Assembly: GCF_014839835.1 (NCBI RefSeq)
Contig: NC_071646.1
Coordinates: forward strand, 2,232,001-2,296,000
Source of the DNA: Dryobates pubescens
Lineage: Eukaryota; Chordata; Aves; Piciformes; Picidae
Length of the DNA stretch: 64,000 bases
Direction: 5' to 3'
Positions 1 to 9,835 of this stretch are shown here, piece after piece. Made by a program: the position numbers and the translations under genes. Numbering within the stretch: position 1 is the first letter of the stretch; the number at the start of each line of letters is the position of its first letter. A model generated the notes under the pieces. The model had not been told where the DNA came from. It worked only from the letters and a program-made list of their open reading frames with translations, and searched no databases.

Positions 1-635
1 AGAGATGCCTCTGAATGGGTTTTGGGGATGGATCCTCTAAGAGATTCAACTCTTCCCCCCATGGTCCATAAAGCACTGGAAATATTGATAGAATTAATAT
101 ATATCTATACATCTCCTATACTTCTTTCCTTTTTCTTTTAACACAGTATTTAAGCAGCAAAATTCACCAAGGAAAGGTCAATTTTGCTGCTCACCAGTTC
201 CACCTTTCACACATTTCTACACTGAATCCAGCAGTGCAAACCCAACACAACAGAAGGGATTTTTAAGTGCCTGTAACCCCAAATTCAGCAAGATTTGCCC
301 AACAGAGTCCTAGCCCAGGCACTTCAGCTTTCAGCTGACCCACTGGAACACACCACAGGGGCTCAGTTTCCTCCCTCAATCCTTTCCTGCTCCTGAGAAT
401 GAAAACTGAATGAAAATGGTTTATGGTTTGGGGGTGTGCTTCATGAAGGCAGTCAGCTCCTGTCCTTTACCACCTTCCCCCTCCACAGATTCTACAGAGG
501 AAGAAAAGGCAGACAGAGGGAAGGCTTTGCCAAAGAGAAGCACTCCCAGTTCAGCAGGAATTGGGATAAAGCAGGTTACAGCCCTGCTTTCAAATGAAAC
601 CACTCCAGAAGAGAAAGACCTTATTGGTTCTTCCC
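1..635. other. RAB29 3' flank, no gene recognised
   Basis: AT-rich unique sequence, with a run of alternating A and T near 92-112 and a pyrimidine stretch near 120-140. Short open frames occur on both strands around 410-640 but resemble no family I know. NUCKS1 would be expected further left by synteny; I see no NUCKS1 exon here. Confidence 0.5.
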
Positions 636-1165
636 TTTGACTCTGCTCTGCTGAGACCCCACCTCAAATCCTGTCTCCAAGTCTGGTGTCCCCAGCATAA
701 GGACACAGAGCTGCTGGGGAGAGCCCAGGGGAAGCCACAAAGATGATCTAAGGGCTGTGAGGAGAGCCTGAGGGAGCTGGGGGTGTTCAGCCTGGAGAAG
801 GATCCAGGGGGACGTCAGAGCTGCCTTCCAATAGCTGAAGGGATCCTGCAGGAGGGCTGCAGAGAGACTTCTCCTGAGGGTGTCTAGAGACAGGGCAAGA
901 TGAAATGGTTTGGAGCTGAGGGAGAGCAGGGTTAGAGTGGAGCTGAGGAAGAAGTTCATCACTAGGAGGGTGGTGAGGCTCTGGCACAGGCTGCCCAGCG
1001 AGGCTGTGGCTGCCTCCTGCCTGGGGGTGTTTAAGGCCAGGTTGAATGAGACCTTGAGCAGCTGAGTGTAGCTGAGAGGTGTCCCTGCCCATGGTGGGGA
1101 GGTTGGAGGAGATGATCTCTGAGGCTCCTTCCAACCTCAAGCATTCTGTGCTGATTCTGTGAAGA
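636..1165 (+). mobile_element. CR1: CR1 LINE fragment, 3' part
   Basis: Carries the C-terminal reverse-transcriptase region and 3' end in sense order: the Leu-Phe-Ser-Leu-Glu-Lys block near 785, the 'aggaagaagttc' block near 945, and a tail of repeated 'attctgtg' near 1140-1162. It is 5'-truncated and disrupted, and lies downstream of RAB29. Confidence 0.85.
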
Positions 1166-1687
1166 CCACTTGTCCAGCTGTAGCTGAACATGCTGCCAGA
1201 AGGTGCCTACCAGGCTGCAGAACTCCAACCCTCCAGACTAGCAACTCTCTAGTCTGGTGTCACCCATGTTTTGTTGTTATGGGCAAGAACTGGTCCTAAA
1301 GCTGACTACCTGGGGCAATGGCAGAGCAAGCAGACAGCAAGAGGCAAGTGGGGAGCAATTCCCTTCATCCCCTTTTGTCCTGTGAAGCCTTCTCCTTTGC
1401 TTCCCCCTCACTGCACTAAACCCAGCAGGTGGGCTTTCAGAGAGCTGCCTTTCCTGCACCATCCCTGCCACCAAACCCCCTCAGCCCTCCAGCACAATTG
1501 TGGGAGGGCAATTGGTCAGCAATTGCCAATTGAGATGGGAGGATGCAGAGCTGTTCCCCAAGTGAAAAGGGCTTCTTGTGGCATACAAAGGAGTTTACAA
1601 CCAGTTCCTCATTCAGCTCTTGGTGCCCTAATAAAGCAGCAGCAGAAGAGAATATGCAGGATTGTCCAGCTCTGAGGCCCCCAAGAC
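1166..1687. other. Unique spacer between two CR1 copies
   Basis: No repeat or exon recognised. Open frames of up to about 130 codons exist here but show no family resemblance and overlap each other on both strands. Confidence 0.4.
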
Positions 1688-2137
1688 AAGAAGGACAGGA
1701 AATGGTTGGAGCAGGTCCAGAGGAGGCCATGAAGGGCTGGAGAGGCTGAGGGGCTTGGAGCTGTTCAGCCTGGAGAAGAGAAAGCTCCAGGGAGACCTTA
1801 AAGCTGCATTTCAATATCTGAAGGGCACCTCCAGGAAGGCTGGGGAGGGACTGTTCAGGAGGGGCTGTGGGGATAGGATGAGAGGCAATGGTTTGAAACT
1901 GGAGCAGGGGAGATTTAGGTTGGACACCAGGAGAAAATTCTCTCCAGTGGGAGTGGTGAAATCCTGCAACAGGCTGCCCAGGGATGTGGTTGAGGCCCCA
2001 TCCTTGGAGACACTCAAGGTTAAATTTCAGTGGGCCCTGAGCAACCTGATCCAGTTGGAGATGTCCCTGCTGTCTGCTGGACAAGAGGAGCTTTGAGGGT
2101 CCCTTCCAGCCTGATGCATTCTGTGATTCTGTGCTGG
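1688..2137 (+). mobile_element. CR1: CR1 LINE fragment, 3' part
   Basis: Sense-oriented CR1 from the 'gagaggctgaggggcttgg' block to the terminal 'cattctgtgattctgtg'. It is fairly intact over 450 bp; one short open frame (1662-2096) runs through the old reverse-transcriptase C-terminus. Confidence 0.87.
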
Positions 2138-2854
2138 ACAGAGGGGCAGGAAGAAGGAATGAGCAGAAAGGAGCTGGGGAAAAGCCAGAGGGCTGTGCTG
2201 CTGAGCACCACAGTCTGGGCATGAAGGAAGGGCTGAGCTGCAGCAGCTTCACACCTGAAGGACAGTCAGTGGCAGTGATGAGATGTGTTGGTCCCTGCAG
2301 GACACATAACCAAAGGCAGATCCAGAGCAGGAAGTAAAAGGTTTGCTGTAATCCCACGCTGGGAAGCCACAGGCACAGCTGGAGCCACAGGTCACCATGG
2401 ACCTGAAGGACACTTTGGACCTGAAGGACACTTGGGTGCCTTTGTGTAGGGAGGGTGCAAGTCATGGTGGGGGGGAAATAAAAGGTGCAAAAAAGCCATC
2501 AAAAATATTCCTTTGACATCCATGTCAGAGGATGAAGTGCTCAAAAATGCTCCAAAGTCATTCACCCAAGCCATGTGCTTGGCCAGGGCCTGTGCTGCAG
2601 CACTGCTGGCAGAGCTGCCAGCTGCTGCCACACCAGGAGAACGAGGAGCCTGCTCCCTCCTCCCCACTCCTCACTCCCAAGCCACTGGAGCAATCAGTGC
2701 TCTGCTGAGAACAAAGGGGCAGGAAGCAGAGGACAGTTCGTGGCGGTGGCCAAAGTGAAAACCAACTCCAAAACCAGTGACAGCCAGTTGAGGGGGGCAA
2801 AAAAACCATGAGAGATTGGTGCTGGAGCCCAGGCAGATGGTGCAGTCAGTGCAT
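2138..2854 (-). other. RAB29: Probable RAB29 3' untranslated region
   Basis: This is the sequence immediately after the RAB29 stop codon (2855-2857) in transcript sense. I found no canonical AATAAA on the minus strand in this stretch, so the true end of the transcript is not fixed. An AATAAA at about 2476 lies on the wrong strand. Confidence 0.4.
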
Positions 2855-2972
2855 CTAACAGCAAGCCCAGCCTGGTGGGGCTGTCTCCTTGATGTTAATA
2901 TAATCCCCACTCCCAGTGGCAGTGGAACTTCCATCCCCAGTGGATGAGGACATCATCTTTTCAATCAGGACT
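2855..2972 (-). CDS. RAB29: RAB29 coding exon 5 (residues 167-205, stop)
   Basis: The acceptor AG at 2973-2974 completes Arg167 and is followed by VLIEKMM, as in human RAB29. The Ser/Thr/Gly linker then leads to GDYIN and the terminal Cys-Cys, with the stop at 2855-2857. Confidence 0.93.
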
Positions 2973-5900
2973 CTAGGAGACAAAGACAGGTGAGTTGGTT
3001 TGGGGTTTTTGGTTGCTCATGAAAAACAAAACCCCAGCACCTGGAGATGAGAAGGCTCCAGGGAGACCTCAGAGCAGCCTTTCAGCGAGCTGAAAGGACT
3101 CCCCCAGGAAGGCTGGGGAGGGACTGTTCCCAGGGGCAAGCAGTGACAGGGTGAGAGACAATGGTTTGCAACTGGAGCAAGGGAGATTCAGGTTGGCCAT
3201 CAGGAGGAAGTTCTGCACAGTGAGGGTGGTGAGACTCTGGGACGTGTGGTTGTGGCTCCATGCCTGGAGACAGCCAAGGCCAAATTTGCTGTGGCTCTGA
3301 GCGACCTGCTCCAGTCGGAGGGGTCCCTGCTCTCTGCGAGGGGCTTGGATGAGCTGAGCTTTGGGGATCCCTTCCAGCCTGCTGCAATCCATGACTCTGT
3401 GCATCCCCAGCCTTGTGCCTACCTCATGGACTCATTAATGTTCTTGTTTTCCTTGACAGATGTCTCCACCCAACCAGAAAAGCCATTCTCTTTGCTGAAC
3501 CGATCCACTTCTTCCCTTGTCACTGCCCAGGGGGAAAGGTCACACTGCAAAGCAAGAGCCAGGCCAGGTTAAGTTTAGCCTTTTAATTTTTAAGCTGGGA
3601 GGGGAGCTACCCCACACCCCCCCCCCCAGCCTGCATGATGGCAGCAGGCTCAGCCCTTCACATCCCCCAGACTGCAACCTAGTAGAGAGCTCTCAGGGCA
3701 AGGTTCTTAATGGGATGTTGCAAGCAGCATTTATCTCCCCTGAGATACTGACACACCTCAGCCAAGCATGCAGGGAATGGAGGTTCATCCAGCATGGGAC
3801 AAGGAAGCTTTGTCCCTCATGCAAAATCTGCCCAGCCTCTAGGGAGCAAGGAGCTGAGGTACTGCTGAGGTGTCCCAGATGCAGCCACGCTGATCCCAAA
3901 GGGATGTTAAGAAGAGGCAGTGAGAAACCCTACCCTGCAACAGCTTCTCTCAGTGGGGACAGCCACACTGAGCCCCCTGCTGCAGGCAAAACTGCTGCCC
4001 TAAAGCAGCAGCAAAGGAGAAGGAAACCCAGCACTCTCCTGCCCACCCATCATGCTTTTGAGTCATCTCCAGTTTTAGGCTCTCTCAAGCCAGGCAAGTC
4101 TCAAACTGTACCTGGAAAGGGCTGCTGAGCCAAGGCTGGCACACGAGGAACACAAAGGAGGTTGTTAAATGAAAGGAAAATAAATGATGAAGTGGCAACA
4201 ACCACTCTACAGGGTGGAACTTGCTGCTGCAGCCAGAAGACATCCCTCTGGCAGCTGGAACAGAAAGCACCAGCAGTGTGCCACACAACCTCCCCTGGCT
4301 ACTGCAAGTTACAGACCAAAAATAGGCAAAGCAAAGCTTGAAAACCCAGGAGCTGCAGAGCTCCAGCTCCAGGCTTTCAAACCCAGGAGCTGCAGAGCTC
4401 CAGCTCCAGGCTTTCAAACCCAGGAGCTGCAGAGCTCCAGCTCCAGGCTTTCAAACCCAGGAGCTGCAGAGCTCCAGCTCCAGGCTTTCAAACCCAGGAG
4501 CTGCAGAGCTCAAGCTCCAACAGCCCTGCACAAGGGATTGCACCCAAGGACAGAGCAGCTGTCAAACATCTCCTTAGTGCCAACAGCTGGACTCAGCTGG
4601 GCTTGGCCTGGGGCTCCTCACTGCAAGAAGGGCATTGAAGTGCTGGAGCCTGTCCCAAGAAGAGCCACCAAGCTGGTGAAGGACCTGGAACACAAGTCCA
4701 GTGAGGAGCAGCTGAGGGAACTGGGGCTGCTTAGTCTTCAGAAAGGAGGCTGAGGGGCAACCTCATTGCCCTCTACAACTCCTTGAAGGGAGGCTGGGGT
4801 GAGGTGGGGATTGGTCTCTTCTCACATGCACCAAGTGACAGGACACGGTGAAATGGACTCAGGTTGCACCAGCAGAGCTGCAGGTCGGACATCAGGGACA
4901 GTTTGTTCCCAGAAAGGGTTGCCAAGCAGTGGCAGAGGCTGCCCAGGGAGGTGGAGGAGTCACCATCCCCAGAGGTGTTTAAAAGCTGGGGGGATGTGGT
5001 GCTGAGGGATGTAGCAGTGGTAGGGTTGTCAGCTCTGGGCCAGTGGCTGCACCTGATGATCTCCAACCTCAGCAGTGCTGTGGTTCTATCTCAAAGGTCT
5101 TTCCCAACCCAAACAACCCTCTGACTCTCTCATTCTGTCCATGCATGCAGTCCTACCACTGTCCTAACTACAGAGGAGAGCCCTTGCTAGAGAAAGAGAC
5201 TTAAGGAAAGGCTTGAACAGGCCACAGGCTATGGGACAAGCCCTGGGCAAGGCCTGGGGCTAACAGGGGCTCTCCATCCACTTTGCCCTTCCCCCCCACC
5301 CCCCACAGAGCACATCTGGAGCTGCTCACTTTGTTTGCCAGCAGCAGGCAAGGCACAGGGTTGCCATCTGGCAGCAGGAGCTTGCTGTCCAAGTCCTGCT
5401 TCCACTTCTGGCTGTTGCTGAAGGTGCTGACGTTGGTGACATCAAACATGATGATGCAGGCAGCTGCCTCCCTGTAGTAGAGTCGAGTCATGGAGGTGAA
5501 GCGTTCCTGGCCTTCAGGATCAACAGCAAAGACAAAGTTATTCCCCAACCCCTCCCCCAGAGTGAGCATTTTGAGAGCTGCTCACACAAATCACACATCT
5601 CTCATGGTGCAGCCCTGGCCCCAACGACCTCCACTTGACTGATGAGGCAATAAGGGCACGGAGAGGTGTCCTGCCTGGGGGAGCTCAGCCAAGGCAGCAG
5701 CAGGACTGGAACAAACTGAATGCTGAGCCAGACACTCAGAACCTCAGTCATGGAATTGGCTCAGCTGGAAGAGGCCTCTAAGCTCACTGAGTCCAACCAT
5801 CAACCCAGCACCACCATGGCCACTAAACCACATCCCAGAGGGCCATGGCCACAGCTTTCTTGAGCCCCTCCAGGGCTGGGGACTCCACCACCTCCCTGGG

Positions 5901-8900
5901 CAGCCTGTGCCAAGCCCTGACCACTCTTGCAGCAAGGAAATTGTTCCTGATGTCCACCCTAAACCTCCCCAGGTACAACTGGAGGCCATTTCCTCTGGTC
6001 CTATCATTCACTATGAGGGAAAACAGACCAAGATCCACCTCACTGCCACCTCCACTCTAAACCTTCCCCTGGCACACTTGTCCAATCCTTGCTTTACTCC
6101 TGGGGTAACTATTTCAATCTCCCCATTCACTGTGTCCCCTCCTGCACACAATCTCCACCAGCAGCAGGCTCCTGGCCACTACCAGCTCCAGCAGGACCAT
6201 GCCACCAGCCCCAGCATGGCACAACGTGGCAGACCAGGCTCTCTGGGGAGAAATGATGCCAAGCAGAAAGCAGCACAGCTCCTGCAGGCTTCCTGCTTAC
6301 ACCTTGCAGCCTGCCTGTCCTACCAAAACTGCAGCCAGAGGGTGACTCCACCAGGCTGCTGCATGGTTGGGTCGCACTTGTGTGGAGGGCACATCCCAGA
6401 GTCCTCACATGCACCACATGGGGCAGGGGCAGGGCAGCAACCACCACTTCTGACACCAAGGAGGTGTCACTGTAGGTCCCACACAGCCTCACAGCTGGTC
6501 CTCAGGGGGGGGTTGGCTCTGAAGCCATCAAGAGCTGAGCCCTTAGAGCCACCTCAAGCCATGTGAGCAGCCCCCTGAGGGGCTCTGGGGGTGTGCATCA
6601 TGACAAGGGCACCAGCACCAGCCCTCTGCTTTCCAAATCTTAGAAAGCCCTTTGGGGGCTGAAACTGAAATCAGGTTCTTGCTGCAACCCTCCTGCTGCA
6701 AACTTCTCCTTCCTCTTTTCTTTGTCAGGATTCCAGCCACACAAGTCTGAGCAGTGAGACCAGAGGAAACCACAGCCCTGTCCTCACCCCTCCAGATCCA
6801 GAGCTGCCATTTTAGAGGCACTCCAGCACTGGCCTGGCCTTGGTCTTCTGCTGCTGGGGGAACTCAGGAACCACAGTTCCCTGCAGCTCCAGCCCATGTA
6901 ACACCACCCACCAGAGCGTGCCCCACTCCTGCCCCTGCCCCACCACCTGGGGGGCACCCAGCAGGCTCCTCTGTGGTGGTAGGGCAAGGGGAAACAGTTT
7001 GAAACTAGAGCAGAATAGGTTTAGATTGGATACTAGGAAGAAGTTCTTTGCTATGAGGGTGGAGAGAGACACTGGAACAGGTTGCCCAGAGAGGCTGTGG
7101 AAGCCTCATCCCTGGAAGTGTTTCAGACCAGGCTGGATGAGGCCTTGAGCAAGCTGGGGCTGGTGGGAGGTGTCCCTGCCCACGGCAGGGGGGTTGGAAC
7201 TGGATGAGCTTTAAGGTCCCTTCCAACCCAACCCCTTCTGTGATTCTCTGATTCTTGCTGTGGCTGCTCCTGGGGGATCTGCTGGCTCTGCTCACACAGG
7301 TCACTGAGCAGCCAGATCCCAACCCTGACCCCAGCAGCCGGAGCAGCGTGGGGGCAGTGGAGCTGCTCCGGGCAGGGCTCAGCATTCCTGTGGTTCCTCC
7401 CAGAAAATGAGGGTTGAGCAGAAGACTCAGAGCTGAGATGCTGTGTGTCCAGCTGTGAATGAGCCAGGATGTGGTAGTTTTATTGCTGGGGGGAGGGGAA
7501 ATTTCAACCCAGCACACAGGAGGAGAAGGAGAAGGGAGAAAGAAATGGGGAAAAGGGAAAGGAACAAGGGAAAAAGGGAAAGGGGAAAGGTAAAAGAAGA
7601 AAGGGAAAGGGGAAAAGGAAATGGGAAAGGGACAAGGAGAAGGGAAAAGCCACTGGGAGCTTGGAATTGCTGCCCTGAGCTTGCTGGCTCATGAGCACAT
7701 ACCTGCAATGTCCCAGAGCTGAAGCCGAACTGTCTCCGACTCCGACCACTGCACCACCTTCAGAGCAAAGTCCACTGGAGAGCCCCCCCCGGAAAACAAA
7801 GGAACCCTGCTCAGGACCATTCTGCACCACCAGGCTCGTTCCTGCACAGCCTCTCACCGGGTCCCAGCCCAGGCCAACCCAGCAGCTGCTTTCCCAGCCA
7901 GGGCAGCTTGTCCCGGCCCAGCCCCGGCACAACCAAGCACAGTGCAGGGGGGTGGGCAAGCACTGCCCCCTCTCCTGCACCACAGAAAGGAGCAGGGTAA
8001 GTGTTCAACCCAGGGGTGCCACACACTGCCCACCCCACTGCCTGCACCCCCAGGCACACCACATGTCATCAGACAAGCAGCAGTCAGCCAATGGTTTTGG
8101 TTGGAAAAGACCTCAAAGAGTCCAACCAGCAACCCAACCCCACCGTGGCCACGAAGCCACGGCCCCAGGAGCCATGGCCACACCTCTCTGGAGCACCCCC
8201 AGGGATGGGCAACTCCACCACCTCCCTGGGCAGCCTCTCCCAATCCCCTGACCACTCTTGCAGCGAAGAAATTGCTCCTCATCTCCAACCCAACCCTCCC
8301 CTGGCACAACTTCAGGCCATTTCCTCTCGTTCTGTCACCTGATACAACCTGACAGAGGATCCTTGCAGGGAGCTGCAGAGAGCAAGGAGGTAATCCCTCA
8401 GCCTCCTCTTCTCCAGACTTAAAGGAGATGGGGAGGGAGGAAGGAAGGGAAGAAAGGAAGGCAGGCAAGAAGGAAGGAAGGAAGGAAGGAAGGAAGGAAA
8501 GAAGGAGGGAAGGAAGGAAGGAAAGAAGGAAGGAAGGAAGGAAGGAAAGAAGGAGGGAAGGAAGGAAAGAAGGAGGGAAGGAAAGAAGGAAGGAAGGAAA
8601 GAAGGAAGGAAGGAAAGAAGGAGGGAAGGAAGGAAAGAAGGAGGGAAGGAAAGAAGGAAGGAAGGAAAGAAGGAGGGAAGGAAGGAAAGAAGGAGGGAAG
8701 GAAGGAAAGAAGGAGGGAAGGAAGGAAAGAAGGAGGGAAGGAAGGAAAGAAGGAGGGAAGGAAAGAAGGAAGGAAAGAAGGAGGGAAGGAAAGAAGGAAG
8801 GAGGGAAGGAAAGAAGGAAGGAGGGAAGGAAAGAAGGAAGGAGGGAAGGAAAGAAGGAAGGAAGGAAGGAAAGAAGGAAGGAAGGAAGGAAAGAAGGAAG

Positions 8901-9099
8901 GAAGGAAGGAAGGAAGGAAAGCAGGAAGGAAGAAGAGAAGGAAGGAAAGCAGAGTTTCCCACCAGAGCCTGAGAGCAAGGGAGATGCTTAATAATAACAG
9001 CTGCAAGAGTAACAAGTGCAAGAGTAATAAATCCAATAAAGCTGAATGCAGGAGTAATAAATGCAATAATAATAGCAAAATAAACCCAAATGCAAGAGA

Positions 9100-9174
<75 letters not shown>

Positions 9175-9632
9175 CACCTCCAATGCAATGGTAATAAATG
9201 CAGCACTAATAAATGCAAAAGTAACAAACGCAGTAGGAATAAAGCCCAGCAGCAGCTGGAGCTGAGCCAGGACCTCGGTGGCCTTCAGCGGAGCAGAGAA
9301 GCCCCAGACCGGCCCGGGCCGGGCCGGGCACCGCTCGGTTTGCAAACCGGAGCAGTGCTGCCCCTCCGGACTTCCCGGGAGAGGGAGAAATCCGGGATGC
9401 CGTGCTCGCTGGGACTCGGAGCTAATCCTGGCCGCCGGTGGGGAGGGGGCTCCGGCATTCCTGCCCCGCCCCGGGGCGTCCCTCCCCGCCGCCGCCGCCG
9501 CCGCTCACCTCCCACCGTGGACTTGTAGTGCCGGTTGAAGCTGTCGTTGGCGTACCGCTGCACCAGCGACGTCTTCCCCACCGTGGCATCTCCCACCACC
9601 AGCACCTTGAACATCCGATCGCGCTGCCCCAT
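2855..9632 (-). CDS. RAB29: Ras-related protein RAB29 (RAB7L1), complete, five coding exons
   Basis: Small GTPase that acts at the trans-Golgi and stressed lysosomes and recruits and activates LRRK2. Coding exons are 9509-9632, 7703-7774, 5330-5511, 3423-3544 and 2855-2972; together they make 618 bp (205 residues plus stop), against 203 in human. Visible motifs: P-loop GDATVGKT (residues 14-21), the interswitch, the atypical DIAGQER switch II entry (64-70 region) typical of RAB29 rather than the usual DTAGQ, NKCD (125-128), ETSVKEN (153-159) and a C-terminal Cys-Cys (204-205) for geranylgeranylation. Thr71-Ser72, the LRRK2 target site, is conserved. All introns are GT-AG and every phase closes. 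The tail before the cysteines is Ser/Thr/Gly-rich and differs from human. It lies head-to-tail with SLC41A1, about 1.8 kb away, as in the mammalian PARK16 locus. The family assignment is very secure. Confidence 0.97.
3040..3403 (+). mobile_element. CR1: CR1 LINE fragment filling most of RAB29 intron 4
   Basis: Sense CR1 3' end with tail 'ccatgactctgtg' near 3390-3402. It is antisense to RAB29 and takes up about 360 of the 450 bp of intron 4. It ends about 20 bp from the exon 4 donor. Confidence 0.85.
3423..3544 (-). CDS. RAB29: RAB29 coding exon 4 (residues 127-166)
   Basis: The acceptor 'tttgcag' is followed by Cys-Asp-Leu-Ser-Pro-Trp-Ala-Val, the end of the NKCD guanine-specificity motif. 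[11 protein letters not shown] (G5) follows, and the donor is AG|GTAGGC. The exon is 122 bp, entering in phase 0 and leaving in phase 2. Confidence 0.95.
3545..4340. other. RAB29 intron 3, unique part
   Basis: Non-coding; includes a poly-C run near 3617-3630. One open frame of about 200 codons on the plus strand (3517-4128) overlaps RAB29 exon 4 antisense and resembles nothing I know. Confidence 0.5.
4341..4520. repeat. 37-bp minisatellite, about 4.6 copies
   Basis: Units begin at 4349, 4386, 4423, 4460 and 4497, nearly identical. Each holds a near-palindromic 'ggagctgcagagctcc' core. The repeat sits in RAB29 intron 3. Confidence 0.93.
4600..5100 (+). mobile_element. CR1: CR1 LINE fragment
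   Basis: Sense CR1 3' part in RAB29 intron 3, from the block matching 'gaagtgctggagcctgtcc' through the 'cccagggaggtgg' block to a worn tail near 5085. Confidence 0.83.
5330..5511 (-). CDS. RAB29: RAB29 coding exon 3 (residues 66-126)
   Basis: Encodes the part from [16 protein letters not shown], with the Thr71/Ser72 LRRK2 target site, to CLLLANK. The acceptor is 'ctgaag' and the donor AAA|GTGAGC. At 182 bp it enters in phase 1 and leaves in phase 0. Confidence 0.97.
5748..6015 (-). mobile_element. CR1: CR1 LINE fragment
   Basis: Antisense CR1 3' end: 'gctggaagaggcctc' near 5765 is the terminal block, and 'ccatttcctctggtcctatc' near 5990 the inner end. It is sense to RAB29 intron 2. Confidence 0.85.
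6016..6977. other. RAB29 intron 2, unique part
   Basis: No repeats or exons recognised. Open frames of up to 219 codons on the plus strand are unsupported by any family resemblance. Confidence 0.5.
6978..7258 (+). mobile_element. CR1: CR1 LINE fragment
   Basis: Sense CR1 3' end with the 'aggaagaagttctttgc' block near 7034 and tail 'tgtgattctctgattct' near 7240-7256. Antisense to RAB29. Confidence 0.88.
7513..7650. repeat. Polypurine tract, (GGGAAA)-like
   Basis: About 140 bp of almost pure purine on the plus strand, hence a U/C-rich tract in the RAB29 transcript. It starts about 50 nt downstream of the exon 2 donor. Confidence 0.9.
7703..7774 (-). CDS. RAB29: RAB29 coding exon 2 (residues 42-66)
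   Basis: 72 bp, phase 1 at both ends. Encodes [20 protein letters not shown] then WDIAG, the interswitch strands and the G3 motif. The acceptor is 'ctccag' and the donor G|GTATGT. UC-rich tracts flank it on both sides in transcript sense. Confidence 0.96.
8090..8420 (-). mobile_element. CR1: CR1 LINE fragment
   Basis: Antisense CR1 3' end starting 'ttggttggaaaagacctc' and ending at the 'cctcctcttctccag' block. Its inner end abuts the GGAA microsatellite in RAB29 intron 1. Confidence 0.87.
8426..8957. repeat. Giant (GGAA)n / GAAGGAAGGAGG polypurine microsatellite
   Basis: About 530 bp of uninterrupted purine on the plus strand, made of GGAA with interspersed AAAGAAGGAGGG variants. In RAB29 transcript sense it is a CUUCC pyrimidine tract about 650 nt upstream of exon 2. 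All six frames are largely open, but only because the repeat lacks stop triplets. Confidence 0.97.
8984..9250. repeat. (AAT)n microsatellite with decayed flanks
   Basis: A pure ATA/AAT run of about 24 units at 9100-9173 is flanked on both sides by a degenerate 'gcaagagtaataaat' motif repeated from about 9000 to 9090 and from 9180 to 9240. This suggests an older, larger tandem array around the pure core. Confidence 0.93.
9509..9632 (-). CDS. RAB29: RAB29 coding exon 1 (residues 1-41)
   Basis: Starts [20 protein letters not shown] at 9632. The start is chosen because it matches the human MGSRDHLFKVL start and places the P-loop at residues 14-21. Donor G|GTGAGC; phase 1. Confidence 0.97.
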
Positions 9633-9678
9633 CCCGGCCGCGGCCCCGGCTCCGCTCCCGGTCCCGGCCCCGCCGCGG

Positions 9679-9686
9679 TCATGTGA
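9679..9686. promoter_or_regulatory. M-box / CLEAR-like E-box (TCATGTGA)
   Basis: Palindromic TCATGTGA, the site bound by MITF/TFE/TFEB factors, about 50 bp upstream of the RAB29 start codon. Function is inferred from the motif. Confidence 0.5.
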
Positions 9687-9729
9687 GGGTCAGGTGGAGG
9701 CAGCGGCGGAACCGCCGCCCGCAGCGGGG

Positions 9730-9747
9730 CTGCCGGGACCTGTAGTT
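9730..9747 (+). promoter_or_regulatory. ZNF143/SBS-like module in RAB29 promoter
   Basis: Reads CTGCCGGGACCTGTAGTT. It resembles the ZNF143/THAP11 site (reverse-complement form ending TGTAGT). It differs at one base from a 17-bp block at the PM20D1 promoter (61294-61310), in the same orientation to the gene. Confidence 0.5.
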
Positions 9748-9835
9748 CACGGCCTAGGGAGCGGCTGCTGCCTGCTCCGTGCACCCCTGCGCCCTCAGAT
9801 CCTGCCTTCTGCACCGCTGGCTCCAGCCCCTGCAC

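Larger units (their letters stand above)
9270..9780 (-). promoter_or_regulatory. RAB29: RAB29 CpG-island promoter
   Basis: CpG-dense block spanning coding exon 1 and its upstream side. It includes an M-box/TFEB-type E-box TCATGTGA at 9679-9686, about 50 bp upstream of the start codon, and a ZNF143-like module at 9730-9747. There is no TATA box. That this is the promoter is inferred from position and composition. Confidence 0.75.

Noticed and set aside
3246-4128. Plus-strand frames of 108 and 203 codons overlapping RAB29 exon 4
   Set aside because: They are antisense to a clearly recognised RAB29 exon and have no family resemblance.
7854-9345. Long Phe-Leu-Pro-Ser and poly-Leu/Ile frames on the minus strand, and Lys-Glu-Gly-Arg frames on the plus strand
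   Set aside because: They are translations of the GGAA and AAT microsatellites, which lack stop triplets by composition.
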